Source: Lonicera japonica (taxonomy: Eukaryota; Streptophyta; Magnoliopsida; Dipsacales; Caprifoliaceae). Taken from it: a stretch of 64,000 nucleotides of DNA. The notes beneath the pieces are model-generated. The model was not told the origin of the DNA. It searched no databases and saw only the letters and a list, made by a program, of their open reading frames with translations. This document shows, in pieces, positions 48,340-61,882 of the stretch (position 1 is its first letter; each line of letters starts with the position of its first letter). The stretch covers positions 11,668,394 through 11,732,393 of the forward strand of contig CM038470.1 in the NCBI GenBank assembly GCA_021464415.1, written 5' to 3'. The position numbers and the translations under genes are program-made.

Positions 48340-51300
48340 AGTTTTTTAGTGTTACACTCTTTTTTGATTTAAAAACTCTTTTTTGATTTAAAAACCCTTT
48401 TTAATGTGTTATTTGTTAATATATTATGTCCCTAGCTACAAGTTTGAGTGAATTATTTGGGAACAAATTGTATTGTAATGAATTATTTGTTACATTGTAT
48501 TATTATTTGGTAATCTTAAAAGTTAAAGGTAAAGTATTTTTATCGTGGAAGCAATAAGACCTTTATTAAAATAATAATACGTCCATGAAGTATAATGTAC
48601 AGCAAAACGCCTTCCCAACGAGTTTTTTTAAACCCGAACTTAATGGGCAAATATATATATATATAGCTTTTAAACTCGGTGGGTATGGGTTCTAAACTAA
48701 CATATGATTTGGGTTTGGAATTCACATAAATTTAGTGCGTCGAACCTTAACCAACTTATAATAATATATTTTTTAAATACCCTTTGCCTATAAATGCAGG
48801 GACTTCGAGTTTTCAAGATCAAGCCTCTTCAAGTCGAGCCAGGTAAGTAGGTCAGGGTCAGATTTAGCTAGATCCGCCCTAAGCCTAAAGGGGCAATTTT
48901 TATTTCCATCATGTTTGAATTATTTAAAATAAAAGTTGCCATGGGTTTGTTAGGGTTTATGTAAATTAAACTTGGCACCAAATATAATGCTTTTCTATTT
49001 TTAAATACTCTTAAATACCATATTATTATTGTCGAAGAAAATATCATATTATTACAATGTGTCGAGAGAGTTAATGTGAGATGGGCCAATACAGGTTGGT
49101 GTGTGTTTGAGTTCAAACTTAAAAGATCAACCGGACTAGATTATTATATATATATATATATATATTAATTTACAATACATCAAGTGGGTCATTCACAGGA
49201 CAAATCTGTTCGGGCTTATATATGAAGCAAGAGGTATGGGTTCAAGTTTTTTAAAATAAAACATGCACTAAAGGTATGAGTTTCTTTCTAATTAACGGCT
49301 CATGCATTAAATCTCTCAAACGAGTCGGGTTTGGGTAGTGGCAGAGTTAGGATTTTAATTTAATGGGAATTGATTAATTCTAAACAACTTTTTTTTTAAA
49401 TTGTTAGTAATAATAATGAAACAAAAACAAATTATATAAAATATTAAACATTTATTACATAAAAAGATGTACAAAAAAATCATAGATTACAAAAATTATA
49501 TGCGAGCCTTCATATTTTGAAATCGTAGAAAAGCGTTTTCATTTTTGATAATTTTCAATGCCTTTCTCAGTGTTCAGAGGGTTTTATATGTATATATATA
49601 TATATAAATTCAAACATTTTCATGTTATTTATACATTTCCTCCAAAAGCTCATAATTTTTTTCATTTAATTCATGAAAGCCAAATTTACAATATATAAAA
49701 TTTTGTGTCTAGATAGTTTATGTATAATTAGTGGGGGTCAAAGGTCAATTAACTCTTCTTTTTCCTTTTCTGTTAATAATTACACGTCAGACCCATATTT
49801 TTAAATATTTTACACACCTAACGTCATAGTTTTCATGTTCACACATGATCCCTGTAAAATATAAAATTCTACACATGCTATGAAAAATTTATAAATCCAA
49901 GTGGGGACTCAAAAGGCCCATGCTCCGTCTGCCCCTAGGTTTGGGACGTGGTTTTGTAAAATTGAGGTGGGTTTGGGTTTCATAACAAAAACGAAACACA
50001 AATTTATGTTGAGTTCGGTTTCATGTAAATTTGATCTATTTAATCTCACCAAAGTTTAATAATTTTCCTTAAAGACCCTTGTGTATATGGAAATAGCATG
50101 GGTTCAAGTTTTGAAAAAAAAAAAAAAAAAAACTTACACAACTTGGATCAAATTATTTAGTTTTGTCTAGCGATTGCTTTTGGGTTTAAGATAACAAACA
50201 AGTTTTGGGTATGGATTCCAAATAAAAAAAATACACCAATTTTTTATTTATCTTATTATATAACAGATAACATATGTGATGGCATTCCTTGTATTTATGC
50301 CTACGTGTATATTCCATTAGAGATAAAAATGTTTCAAAGAAATTTAGAATCTAATTTGTTTTCATATTGATTAATGCTATCTATTAGTTAAAATACAAAG
50401 CATTTAATATATTCTCAATTATTGATGAACAAATATCAAAATAATATGCACAAACTGTAAATTAGAAATATTTACCTTTCTTAGTTTCAAAAAAATAAAA
50501 ATATTAGTAGAAGAAATCTTTTCGAGAATAGGTTTTATTATAAAAAACTCATCTCTTTTTTTTTTTAATTTTTAGATAATTGTTTTTAAGGTATAACTAT
50601 GTGTATTAGCATGTTTTCGAAAAATTAAAAAAAAAAGTGTTTTAGCAATCAAATTAATGATAATTTATTCTTTAACACTCCAAAAAATATTATTTTTTCA
50701 TTTTTGATCTTTATCTAATTTTTTTTCATAATTCATTAAAAGTGCTAGGGAGTACTCATTTTGAGTAATGTTAATTTTAATGTTTCTTTTTTCTTTTTAA
50801 TTGAACTTTTCAGTATTTTAAAAAATAGACAGAGTGAGGTTGTTGAACCAACCTTTGATTATAACAAATGCTGAGGAAAAAAACAGGAAACTCTTATACT
50901 TACTCAAGTTAGTAATTCTATTTTATGTTTTGTACTTTTTAATAGAAAATCTAACTTTAACCTAATCAATATTTGAAGGCACCATTTATTTGTTTTGTAG
51001 CTTTTGTATATTGATTATGTAACAAAAGCAATAATGGAATAAGATTATGGATAATTCTAAGTAGACATAGATAATATTATCACAATTTATTATAACAGAT
51101 GAATAATTGACATACTGATATACTAATTTTTTATTTCAAATATCTACAGTACAAAAGCGGAGCGCACTTGATGTGACTATTGTTTTAAAAATTCAAAGGC
51201 ATTTCTTAAGCTTCACAAATCAAATTGTGCTTTTAATTAGCATATTTACTTTTTTTTATTCTTTCTCATGCTTTCACCTTTACTTCTCTCAGATTTTATC

Positions 51301-52408
51301 TCTCTCCTCTTATAATCAAATACGAAAATTTGAATCATATACAACAGTTAAAACACTATCTTAATTTTTTGTTCAAACATTATAGCCAATCAAATTTTAA
51401 TGCAACTTTGGCCGTAGGGCTTTTGCCCTTTGTTATGTTAGAAAAAACATTATTTAGAGTATTCACAATAACAGACTTAAGAGTGTAGTATATTTATACA
51501 ACATATTTGTGTGTTAAAATACTGCTATAATAAAAAACAGAGAAATAAATAGTGTCCGGTAATTTAAGGAAGGGTGTCAAAGAGGATATAAAAAGCTAAA
51601 CAGATAAGCAATAGGCGTTTGGATCCAAAGACCCCGACCCCCCCCCCCCCCCCCCCCCCCCCGGCGCCCAAAAAAAAAAAAAAGACACATACACACAATA
51701 ACTACTAGCTATTTTTGTTAAATTTAATTGATGTTAATTATACACACCAATACAAATATTCAAAACTATTAAGTGACCCCATAATAGTGAAAGTGGTCAC
51801 ACCCATGGTACTAAATGTCCAACTACCAACGTTCAAATAGATAGGTCAAATATATGCGTATATATGTTGCCAAAAGCCAAACATGCATAAAGGCGATATG
51901 GATTTGGTACTTAGGGATAGCGTTTTAAAGGTTGTTTAACGTCTCAATTTGAGAATGTATCATTGTATCATATGTTGCCATTTGCCGACAAAGCAACGAG
52001 GTTGCGTATAAGCTAGCAAGACATGCCAAAGTCTTTATTTTTTAATGCAAAAAAACTTCATTAAGTATCTCATTTTTAGTCTAACGAGTTATGCTACATT
52101 GATCATGTCTTGAAAAAGAAGCGAAAAGATGTTTAAAAAAAATAGACATGTGATTCTTAATTTGAAACACAAGGCTGAGACTAAAACTCTTAACTTGAGA
52201 CGCGCAGAAAAAAGATAATACTCTTAATTAATTTTGGAAGAAGTTGATTTCATTTCCCTTTCGTGAAATTTATAAGATTTACAATGAAGGTCTTCAATTC
52301 TCTTTTTCTATAAAATAAAAAATAAAATAAAATGAATGCATCCTAAATTTGAAAAGATGCGAGTAATCGATTTAGACCCTATAAAAGAAATGATTAAAAT
52401 TACATATG

Positions 52409-52441
<33 letters not shown>

Positions 52442-53732
52442 CTATTCTCTTAAGTAGTGACCATTTTGGGAGGGTAAACGAATAAATATTTTCATGAAAT
52501 TTAGTGGAGATGATCTCATCTCCACCAAATTTCATAAAACAACTCAATTGAGAAGTAGATTAACTGAAAAATTAATATATATGCGCATTATGGGACGTTG
52601 AAATTTTAGATTTTTAATTAACCCGTCTCATTTGAATTTTTTGATGAAATTTAATAGAGATAATTTACTTGTTATAAAGATCATCCTTACATAATTTCAT
52701 GAAAACATTCATCCATTTACTTTTCAAAAGAAACAGTCTTTAAGTTAATTAACTAAAAGTCAATGATTTGACTCATGGGGTAGGACCGAGAGGTTCTTTA
52801 TTTGCAGGGTTAATGAAAAGATTTAAATCCTCCTTAATTTTTATTTTTTCAAAAAAGATAGTCCTTAAGATAATGAGACTATATATATTTATATTCTTAT
52901 CATCTATACAGTTATGGACGAAAATTTTCTTATTTTATTTACCATTTTTTCAACATAATGCTTATAATAATATTTATCTTTTATCATCGATAATTTGTTC
53001 ATTCTATTGCGCCGGAAGACACTATTGCTCATATCATATTTTTTAGTGTAATTATTAATTGTAAATCTACTCTCTGTTCATTTTGATTGCCTAGAATCTT
53101 AAAATTTTCTCAAATTGATAATTTGATTATTTTTGTTCATATATCTAATTTTATGACAAAATTTTATTCTTAATCATAGGTTATACTAAAATTACTATTC
53201 TTCAAAACCTACTTCAGTCAAAGTATAATTATTAAAACGAAGATAATAAATGAATTAGGTTATAATTTTGTACAGCTTTGTGCGGCTGGCCTAGTAACAT
53301 TTCTTATAGAAGTAATTTTTGTTCGGGCCTGCTCTAATGGTTTATTTATGATTGTGCCTATAGATGACACGGAGTCAAATAAGAAGGGGAAAAAAAACTC
53401 CTCATGCACGGATCGTTAATTTTATTTTGTATGTATTTGTGTGAATATAGACAAAAGATGAGACTATTTTTTAAAAATGTTTCTAGATATAAAAATATTG
53501 TCAATTAGATATAAATAATATCTAAAATAATTTAACGCATAAAATAGAAAGATGTTTTATAAATAAACTATTGGAGAAATTAAACTTTATTTAAGTTAAT
53601 TTCAAAGTTAATTGTGACTGTTTTATGTTATGGCTTTTGATCTTAATGGATCAATTGTTATATGTTTGAATAAGAATTACTTTACAACATTGCGAAGAAT
53701 CTCAATTAAGTAATTAAAATATATTTAGCCTA
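48340..53732. other. Long intergenic stretch, no gene
   Basis: AT-rich. It includes a 25-base C run at 51638-51662 followed by ggcgccc and an A run, an (AT)n-(AG)n microsatellite at 52407-52441, and a truncated SINE at 52759. No frame longer than about 92 codons and none recognisable. Confidence 0.5.
52759..52840 (+). mobile_element. 5'-truncated SINE copy
   Basis: tttgactcatggggtagga..ggttctttatttgcagggttaa..agatttaaatcctcc matches the last 80 bp of the intact SINE at 29047-29204 (ttcgactcatggggtggga..tttctttatttgtaggattaa..gacttagacctcc). The box A end is missing. Confidence 0.75.
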
Positions 53733-53735
53733 TTA

Positions 53736-54151
53736 GAGCATCTCCAATGGCATAAGTAAATTTGAATAATCAAAATGGGTTTTGGTTATTCATTTAATAA
53801 ATTGTTAAAGTTAACAATGTAGAGCACTCAAATGGATATTTTTTCTAAATAACTAAATTTGTGGGGTCTATTATATTGATTGGTTACAAATTAATCAATT
53901 TAAAATTTTGATCAAAAAAAAAGGAGGAAAAGATTATTTAAATTTGAAAAGATCTTCTTTTACCCAAAAGAATTAGTGGCTCTTTATTTTGAGTATTGAA
54001 GAAGGTTGTTAATTTTGATTATAAAAGGAGAAGATTTTGTTATTAGTTAAAAAGTTATAAAAATTTAATTATGCTATTAAAATATAAATTTTTGTTAATA
54101 TTATTAAAATTAATTATAATTATTATTTTGATTAGGCTATCGGAAATGCTC
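53736..54151. mobile_element. Tourist-type (PIF/Harbinger) MITE 1
   Basis: 416 bp flanked by TTA (53733-53735, 54152-54154). It starts GAGCATCTCCAATGGC; the reverse complement of its end is GAGCATTTCCGATAGCC. It is close in sequence to the element at 58309-58716 over its full length. Confidence 0.85.
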
Positions 54152-54154
54152 TTA

Positions 54155-54520
54155 TCTATATTATAAAACACCATTTTTGACCAAATTTTTTCCTAAAAAG
54201 TATAATAATCTAATGGTTAAAAATACACCTATTATGGTATGCATTAGTTTTATACCATTTGATGAGTTTTATACACACATCAAGATGTCACATCAAAGTT
54301 AAAACACTCACACCAATAATATACACACAATAAACTCTTACATACTAATAATTTTGTCTACATTAAAAATGCCATAACTTAAAATAAAAAATTCAAAATT
54401 TAATAAAATTTAATATTTAAAATCTACTAATCAAGATCAATAAAACAAGATCCATCATAACTATATAATTATGCAAAAAAAATCAAGAAAAATTATTGTG
54501 GAACATTTAAGGACTTACTT
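54155..54520 (+). mobile_element. 3'-truncated Helitron (d)
   Basis: Starts TCTATATTATAAAACACC immediately after an A, a typical Helitron 5' end. It matches the 5' 350 bp of the Helitron at 34134-34711 (inverse orientation there). The 3' hairpin and CTAG are absent, so it is truncated or deleted. Confidence 0.65.
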
Positions 54521-55089
54521 TATGCGTTCGTACATTATTTGCCATCTCAATCTGTCATTTTTAGGACGTACCTTACGTGGTTGAATTATGATTGAAATAA
54601 TATTTAAAAAATTAAAAACAACTTGGTTCAATCTGGTACACGTACTTTTAGTTTTTCAGCATAAAGATATATTGAACTTATGTTTCAGTTGTTCACAACG
54701 TTAGATTAGACTAAAAATGAACTTAAAATAGACTAATTGATTTTGTTAATTTAAATTTGTTACGCATTAATTTTTTTATCCTATTATCATATTTTTTTTT
54801 ATTTAATCGTGCCGGATGGTACGAGTATACCTTAGTATTTTATAACATGAACTTTATTACTTGTGGGCTTGCTTTCTTTGCATGCAGGGCTCAATGGTAC
54901 AAAAAGTCAAAATACCATTTCCAAGGGCTAGCTAGTGGAGTTAGATATGATTAACCTACCTCTTTCATTTCTTTTGACTTGTTGGAAGGATGAGCTTATT
55001 TTTTAAAATAATATTTTCAAAAATCTTATATTTTAAAATAATATTTTTTTTATCTTTGTTTTTAATATAATATATTTTTAAAAGTGATA
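54521..55089. other. Intergenic, nothing recognised
   Basis: AT-rich; the small frame at 54757-54954 has no supporting features. Confidence 0.4.
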
Positions 55090-55400
55090 GTAGTGATGTT
55101 AATTTTATAAGAGAAAATGGTTTCACTAATACTAATTTCAGACTTTCAGTTATAAAACGGTATTATCGATGTCAATTTTAAAAATACAAATTTCTAAAAC
55201 TTTTAAAAACAGCATCAATAATTTTAATTTCATCATAAAAAAAAGCATCAATGATGCCAATTTTAAAATTGATAGTTTTTAAACTTTTAAAAACGGCATC
55301 AATGTTGCCAATTTCAATTATAAAAATGGCATCATCAATTCTAATTTCAACTTTAAAAAAAGCATTATTGATGCCAATTTTAAAAATTATTTTTTTTTAT
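55090..55400. repeat. Degenerate tandem repeat with GGCATCAATGATGCC core
   Basis: Five to six copies of a 50-60 bp unit containing (c/g)gcatcaat(g/a)(a/t)tgcc-like cores followed by aattttaaaa. The core is palindromic. Copies differ at many positions. Confidence 0.6.
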
Positions 55401-55814
55401 CCCAACAATTGTGCCGTTCTTTAAGGGTGAACTCCATTTTGGCTTTTTAATTTTTTTATAATAAATGATTCCACTCATTCTTTTCAAACTCAATAAACAA
55501 TTTTTATTCCACTCATTATTTTGAGACATAAGATTTTTTTAAAACATTATTTTGGGAAAAAAATTCGAAGGATGAGAGCCTCTTCATAAAAGCCTTTTTT
55601 CTTTTGTATGACACCATCTCTGTTCTTTTTTTTTTCTCAACAAGAGTGCGACCAAATGGTTCTCAATCCTACAACAAATTATTAGTTACAATGATTACAA
55701 ATACAATAATGATGTGATGTAATAAATTTATCCAATTCTTTAAATTTGCGAGACGAAAATTGATGTAGTTTTACCTGAAAAGGGATGGTACACTATGTCA
55801 TCATTATAAATAAA

Positions 55815-57140
55815 GGGGGCCATTAACGACCCACCTCATTTTACTCACTAACACTTTCTTTTAAAAAATGTATTTACTTTACTAATGATACACATCTTTA
55901 TTTTCTTATTTACTCAATGGTTAAAACATTAAAACATTTAACACACACCATTAACCCATTTCTCCTCCTCATTCTTTATCATCATCATCATAATCCCTCA
56001 CCTCCTCCTCCACCACCCACCATCGCAGTCGCCACCATAATTTCTAAAACTTTTATTTTTTTAATGGTTTTAATAGTTAAGATAATCCATTAACTCTTAA
56101 TCTTATTTCACTTTTCTTCTTATTATTCTTCTTCATCATCATCATCATTATCATCATCATTATCTCTCTCCTCCCCATTCTCTCTCCTTTACCACCGCCG
56201 CCACCACGATTTTAGGCTTCATTTATGAAAAAAAAATGTATGAAAACCAAGATGTACTTCATATAGCTCATATGAACAATAAAAACCATAAATATGTATG
56301 GAAAAAACAATCCGAAAAAAAAAAGGGACAAAGTCTGTATGAAAGTCCACTCGGCCAACGAATGCCGAGCGCACAAAAGTCCACTCGGTTGATCTAAACC
56401 AAATAGAAAAGTGCATACTCGTTTCTTTGTGGCCGAACCTGTGTAAAATAGATTAAGTTAAAAACAATTCAATGTACTCGGTACACTTTAGCCGAGCACA
56501 CAAAAACTCCAAGTTTAAAAATAATGTAATGTACTCGATTGATTCACGCCGAGTACGCTGCACTGTGTATGGTCCGTGTGGGCCTAGTGTACAGAAAATT
56601 ACTCTGCTCATGTAAATCAAATCCGAGTTAAATTTTTGAAAAAAATATGTCAATGTATTCGGTTGATTCCGACCGTGTACATTGACATGTACTCGGTTAC
56701 ATTGAAGTGATGGCAGTTTCTTATCAAGCGGATTCAAGTTTAACAAAAAAATCATATTACTTAATACGCTTCAATATTTACAATTTTGAGGAACATAAAA
56801 TTTCCAAAATCGTAGAGAATGAAAATGGATGTAAATAGTGTAAAGAGAGGAAGGTATCTTGATTGATCTTGAGAGATAGAAACGGCAGTGGTGGAGAGGC
56901 GGTTATGGTGACAATGATAGAGTGATGAGAGTTTAAGGTTTGGGAGGATTAGTGTTTTTTTAAAATTGATTATATTATTAATTATATAATTAATTGTCAT
57001 TAATAATCTTATTAGTTGTCATTAATTACAAAGTGGGTGCTCATTTTGTGGGAGTGTTAATAAGTCATAAAATATACTAGAAGAGTGTGTGAATAGGGGA
57101 GTATTAAGAAGAAAAGTGAAGTGTGTCTTTGACGGCTTCC
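55815..57140. mobile_element. TIR element, 1.3 kb, superfamily uncertain
   Basis: The left gggggccattaacgacccac and the reverse complement of the right end ggaagccgtcaaagacacac are about 70% alike over 40 bp. Flanks both read taaataaa (55807-55814, 57141-57148), an 8-bp repeat of low complexity. The interior has CT-rich (CAT)n/(CCG) sequence at 55965-56215 and an array of ACTCGG..CCGAGT units. No transposase. Confidence 0.5.
56345..56705. repeat. Array of ACTCGG..CCGAGT hairpin units
   Basis: Four units: cactcggccaacgaatgccgag (56346), tactcggtacactttagccgag (56474), tactcgattgattcacgccgag (56532) and attcggttgattccgaccg (56657), plus stray half-sites at 56385 and 56691. Each could form a small stem. 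Small open frames across it (56453-56755) are not convincing genes. Confidence 0.6.
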
Positions 57141-57148
57141 TAAATAAA

Positions 57149-58305
57149 TATCTTTATAATTAATAATAATCTTTTGTTTTACCTACGGTTCATTTCTCAA
57201 TTCTTTCTCGAATTGACAAATAATTAAATGTATTCATGTGTACGTTTTCAGTCAATGGTAGATAAATGGCAACGCACCACTTCTCAATTCATAGGATAGG
57301 ATGTTAAATTTTGAATGATACAATAACCAAACATCCAGTGCAGGTGTGCTATTCCACCCTCACGTATCACACAGAAAAAATAAAATTAAAAAAAGTAAAG
57401 TTATAATTATCAGATATTTTTAACATAAATTTTACTAATATATACTACATATGTTATATTTTTACAAAATATAACAAATATATAACTTATGTAATATATC
57501 TAATAAAAATATATAGTAAGAATTAATTATAGGTAAAAAAAAAATATATATTGTTGTCAACCCTGTCGGTACAACACACCTCACCTAAGCCCACCAAATT
57601 AAAGGTGTTGAAAACTATGCTTCCTCTTGGACTTATCTACTAATAGTCAATGGTCCAAGCTAACACGTACACAAAATTCATTCATTGATATTTATACAAA
57701 ATTATATACCAAGTTGCAGCAGCCTTTGATGGACCCACGCAAGTTGCAAAATGTAGTTTATATATATATATATATATTACTCCATTAAACACGTTTACGG
57801 AGTTTTGATATATATATACAAAACTATCAAATTATTTTCTTCGTGCCAAAAATTACAATAATATAATACTACAGGTAAGATTAACGTTATGGCTTTCAAC
57901 GTAAACATAACATTTATTTACTACTAAATCAAATAAAATTATAAATTTTTATTGTAAAAATTAATTTAAGTATTATATTACATACACATAAAATATGCTA
58001 GTATATATATGGAGGCTATGGAACCAATAGCATCCGCGAGGAGAGCACAACCAGAACATAGCCATAATCTTTGCCAAATGAACAATATTAATATTAATAT
58101 TTTAAGTTCTATGATTATAAAGGGTAAAGTTAGTAACAGATATTACTTTTTTAAAATTAAATGTGATCAAATTAGACTAATATGTATAACGATTCTAAAT
58201 TTTTATAACATTTTAGTACTATAATAATTTTTTTGAAATATTGAAGGGGGACAATTACTCTCATTGGCACTATATGGCTCTATATGCTCCCGTCCAACGT
58301 ACCGC
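57149..58305. other. Intergenic, no gene seen
   Basis: AT-rich sequence with TA microsatellites at 57757-57777. The frame at 58009-58224 has no recognisable domain. Confidence 0.4.
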
Positions 58306-58308
58306 TAA

Positions 58309-58716
58309 GAGCATATCCAATGGAAAAAAATTAAAATGATTTTTGATTATTCATTTAATAAGTTGTTAAAGTTAACAATATAGCTATCCTCAATGGTTAT
58401 TTTTTCTCAATAACCAAATTTGTGGGGTTCATTATATTGATTTGTCACAAATTAATCAATTTGAATTTTGTTTCGAAAAAAAGGAAGGAAAGATTATTTA
58501 AATTTGAAAAGATCATATTTTACCCAATAGAATTAGTGGACCCCTCATTTTGATTATTGAAGAAAATTGTTAATTTTGATTATAAATGGAGTAGAATTGG
58601 TTATTGGTTAAAAAGTTGCTAAAATTTGATTATGCCATTGGGGTAGTATTTTTAGCCAACAATGTTAAATTTGATTGTAATTACTATTTTGATTATACAT
58701 ACCATTGAAGATACTC
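58309..58716. mobile_element. Tourist-type MITE 2
   Basis: 408 bp flanked by TAA (58306-58308, 58717-58719). The left end is GAGCATATCCAATGG; the reverse complement of the right end is GAGTATCTTCAATGG. It is homologous to 53736-54151. Directly after it, 58720-58850 repeats the last 130 bp of the element, so part of it was duplicated in tandem. Confidence 0.8.
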
Positions 58717-59215
58717 TAAATGGAGTAGATTTGGTTTGTTTAAAATGTTGCTAAAATTTGATTATGCTATTGGGATAACATTTTTAGTCAACTTTGTTAA
58801 ATTTGATTATAATTATTATTTTTATTATACCATTGAAATACTGTAACTCGACTATATGTGGATACAACTCGTGATATATATATTAGATACTTTATTCCCT
58901 TATGTATGAGCGTGAGATTCAAGATGTACATGGTGAGATTTATTCGGTAAAAGAAATAATTTAATTATAAAAACCAGAAATTAATTATATAAAAAAAGTT
59001 GAAACTAGTTATGGTTCTTTTTTACCCGTCAAGAGTCAGCAGTAACTAACAATGATAATTTTAAAAACGACACAATAATAACGCATTATAGATCAAAACT
59101 TAATTAACACATTATGGACAAGATAAGTTATTTTTAAATTTTCTGTCCTACCAATCGAACCATTATATTAAAATAATAAATAGAACAAATTAAGCTAGAA
59201 ATTTTTATTTTTTAT

Positions 59216-60512
59216 TAGGGATGGATTTTGTACAATATCGTACTCCATACCGAATGTAATATGTACTGTACTGAAAATTTGGTACACCAAAATTTATGAC
59301 CACTGTCATATCAAAATTTTTGGTATACCGAATTTAGTATGTCAAAAAAATAGTATAATACAGTAGATAACTAAAAAAAAAAAACAAGAAGAAGAGTGGG
59401 CTTTTGTAATTGTAGGTATATTCAAAATTGCAAATCAAAACAAACTCCAAAACTATAACTGAATAAAGAAAAAAAAATACTCTCACATCAACATGACAAA
59501 ACAATATCCTAACAGTGGCACAAAATAAGGTCTTACGGTCATACCCACTATCCAATAGTGGTACAAAAGAAGCTCATACAAAAAAGTCTAAAATATAAGT
59601 TACAAGCCAAACTCGAATTCAAAAACCAAATAAAATGCCCAATTCTTTAATTAATCAACTTTTACATAAAGAAACACGCAGATGGGGCATTGAACTTGCA
59701 AAAAATTAAGAAGTCAGCCCTATATTAAAAATAGAAAACAAAAATAATGAAACAAATTAGTTGCATTTAGAATGTGCCCTCTTATACAGGGATATAAACT
59801 TGAATCTATATATAAAGATAAAATGTTTGTTGCTAATTTTTTCCTACTCAAATGGCAAACAAAATGTTACAATATTGACACATTTTTTCTTAAAAATGCA
59901 GAAGTCATACATGTAATCTTAATCGCGGATCGGATGGAGTATATTATAAACTTGCACATTTCCAAGCAAGCAAAAGAAAGCAATTGTGAAAGTCAAACCA
60001 AGCAATTGAGAATTTGAGATTTTAGAAAATTACAGATAAAAGAGTAACGTGGAAGTGTGGAACTGAGAACCATAAAATAAAACATATAAATCCCATCATT
60101 TAGAAAAAATGTAAATATAATCCAACTAGCAATAAAGAAAGCCAATCATGTAACCCCACAAAGACCTAATTCATTACAATAGCACAACATTTTATCCTTA
60201 AACAAACGGGGAGAAAGAAGAAAGGGAGAAAATGACTTGTGCTAGGCAAAGGCGGCTATGGCGATCTATGTAAAAAATGACAATGAAAATAAAAACCTAA
60301 AGTAGGCAAAATCTGGACCGTCCGTTGAATAAATTATCTAAAATCAAAAATATTGTGGTATTTGGTATTAATTGGTACAACCGGTAATGGTACAATACGC
60401 TATACTATGGTACATACCAATATTTTAGTACGGTACGGTATACCATCGGTATTAATTTGCAGTACCAATACTATGTTATACACTTTGATAATGGCACAGT
60501 GTAATACGGTAA
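59216..60512. mobile_element. hAT-like element E2, right end lost at a Helitron
   Basis: Starts TAGGGATGGATTTTGTAC, matching the reverse complement of the right end of E1 (46639-48331). GGTA/TACC-rich subterminal sequence lies at 59230-59345 and 60350-60510. It stops exactly where the Helitron at 60513 begins, and no right terminus was found beyond. Confidence 0.45.
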
Positions 60513-61316
60513 TCTATCTAATAGTATATATATAAAATGGGTGGAGTGAGAATGTTTTATTGTGAGAATGCCACATGGCACTCATTAATGCAAGAATTAA
60601 TTAGTTACATTATTAATCTCTTTTTTTTTTCTTTTTTCTCTTTTTTGTTTATAAACAAACTTTGTTAATCTCCTCAATTATTAATAAACAAAAATATGTG
60701 TTCTCTTTATTAATCTTAACTTACATACTTCAAGAATTTACAAATTGGTCTTTGTCTTTTATACTTTTATTACAATTTATTTTTACTATTATATTATAGA
60801 TCAATTTGAATTTTATTTCGTATTTAAAAATAAGACAATGTCAAATTTCTAATTCATTTGTAGAATTATAGTTGACAATTCTTTTTTGTCAAAAGGATTT
60901 GTTATGAGATTACCACATGGCAGTCATTAATGCATTAATTAATTAGCTATATTGTTAATCTCATTTTTCTTTTCTTTTTTCCTTTTTCTTTTCTTTTTTC
61001 CTCTCTCTCTTTATTTTTTCCTTTCTAAAAAACTATGTTAATCTCCTCAATTATTAATAAAGAGAAATATTTGTTCTCTTTATTAATCTAAACTTACAAG
61101 AATTTACAAATTGGTCTTTATCTTACTTTGATTATAATTTATTTTTACTATTATATTATAGATTAATTTGAATTTCATTTCAACTTTATAAATAAGACAG
61201 TGTAAAATTTTTAATTCATTTGTAGAATTATAATTGACAATTATTTTTTATAATAATTTTTTGCACAAACACAACTTTTATAAAAGTGCCCGTGCATAGC
61301 ACGAGTTATAATATAG
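60513..61316 (+). mobile_element. Helitron (c) with internal tandem duplication
   Basis: Starts TCTATCTAATAGTATATATA after an A and ends ATAG before T (consensus CTRR, so one change). Stem CGTGC/GCACG (61291-61303) lies about 13 bases before the end. The body contains a direct repeat of about 310 bp: roughly 60570-60895 against 60905-61255 (ccacatggcactcattaatgc, ttaatctcctcaattattaa, tagaattatagttgacaatt recur in order). Confidence 0.6.
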
Positions 61317-61321
61317 TTTTA

Positions 61322-61870
61322 GAGCATCTCCAATGGGCATGCGTAAACTATGACACATAGGATTTGTGTAAAATTTACACAATGTGTATAATTTTTGGTG
61401 CTCCAATAGTGTTGTGTAAAACATGCCATATCATCACTTGTGTAAAATGGGTGTATATTTTACACCTCCATTTTACACACCCACGTCATCATTTTATCTC
61501 TTTAACTTTTTACAAAATATTAAATGTAATATAAGTAAAAATCAAAATATAATTTTATTATGATATTTTTATATTTGAATTCTACTCATCAAAACCTTTA
61601 AAATAATACCCATATTGACTATTAAATTATAAATAAAAAATATTCATAAAAAATATTGAATATTACATGTGAATATATATATTCCATATGGTATGATATC
61701 ATTGGTTCATTCAAATTTTACACAACAAACTTAAAGTGTACCATTAGAGCACAAATGAGAATGTGTAAAATATTTGTGTAAAATTAATTTTTATCCTCCA
61801 AGTGTCTATTTTTTTATTGGTTCACATATTTTTACGCAATCAATTTACACATTTACCATTAGAAATGCTC
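61322..61870. mobile_element. Tourist-type MITE 3
   Basis: 549 bp flanked by TTA (61319-61321, 61871-61873). It starts GAGCATCTCCAATGGGC; the reverse complement of the end is GAGCATTTCTAATGG. Repeated GTGTAAAAT/ATTTTACAC words fill both arms. It lies five bases from the end of Helitron (c). Confidence 0.8.
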
Positions 61871-61882
61871 TTATATATATAA

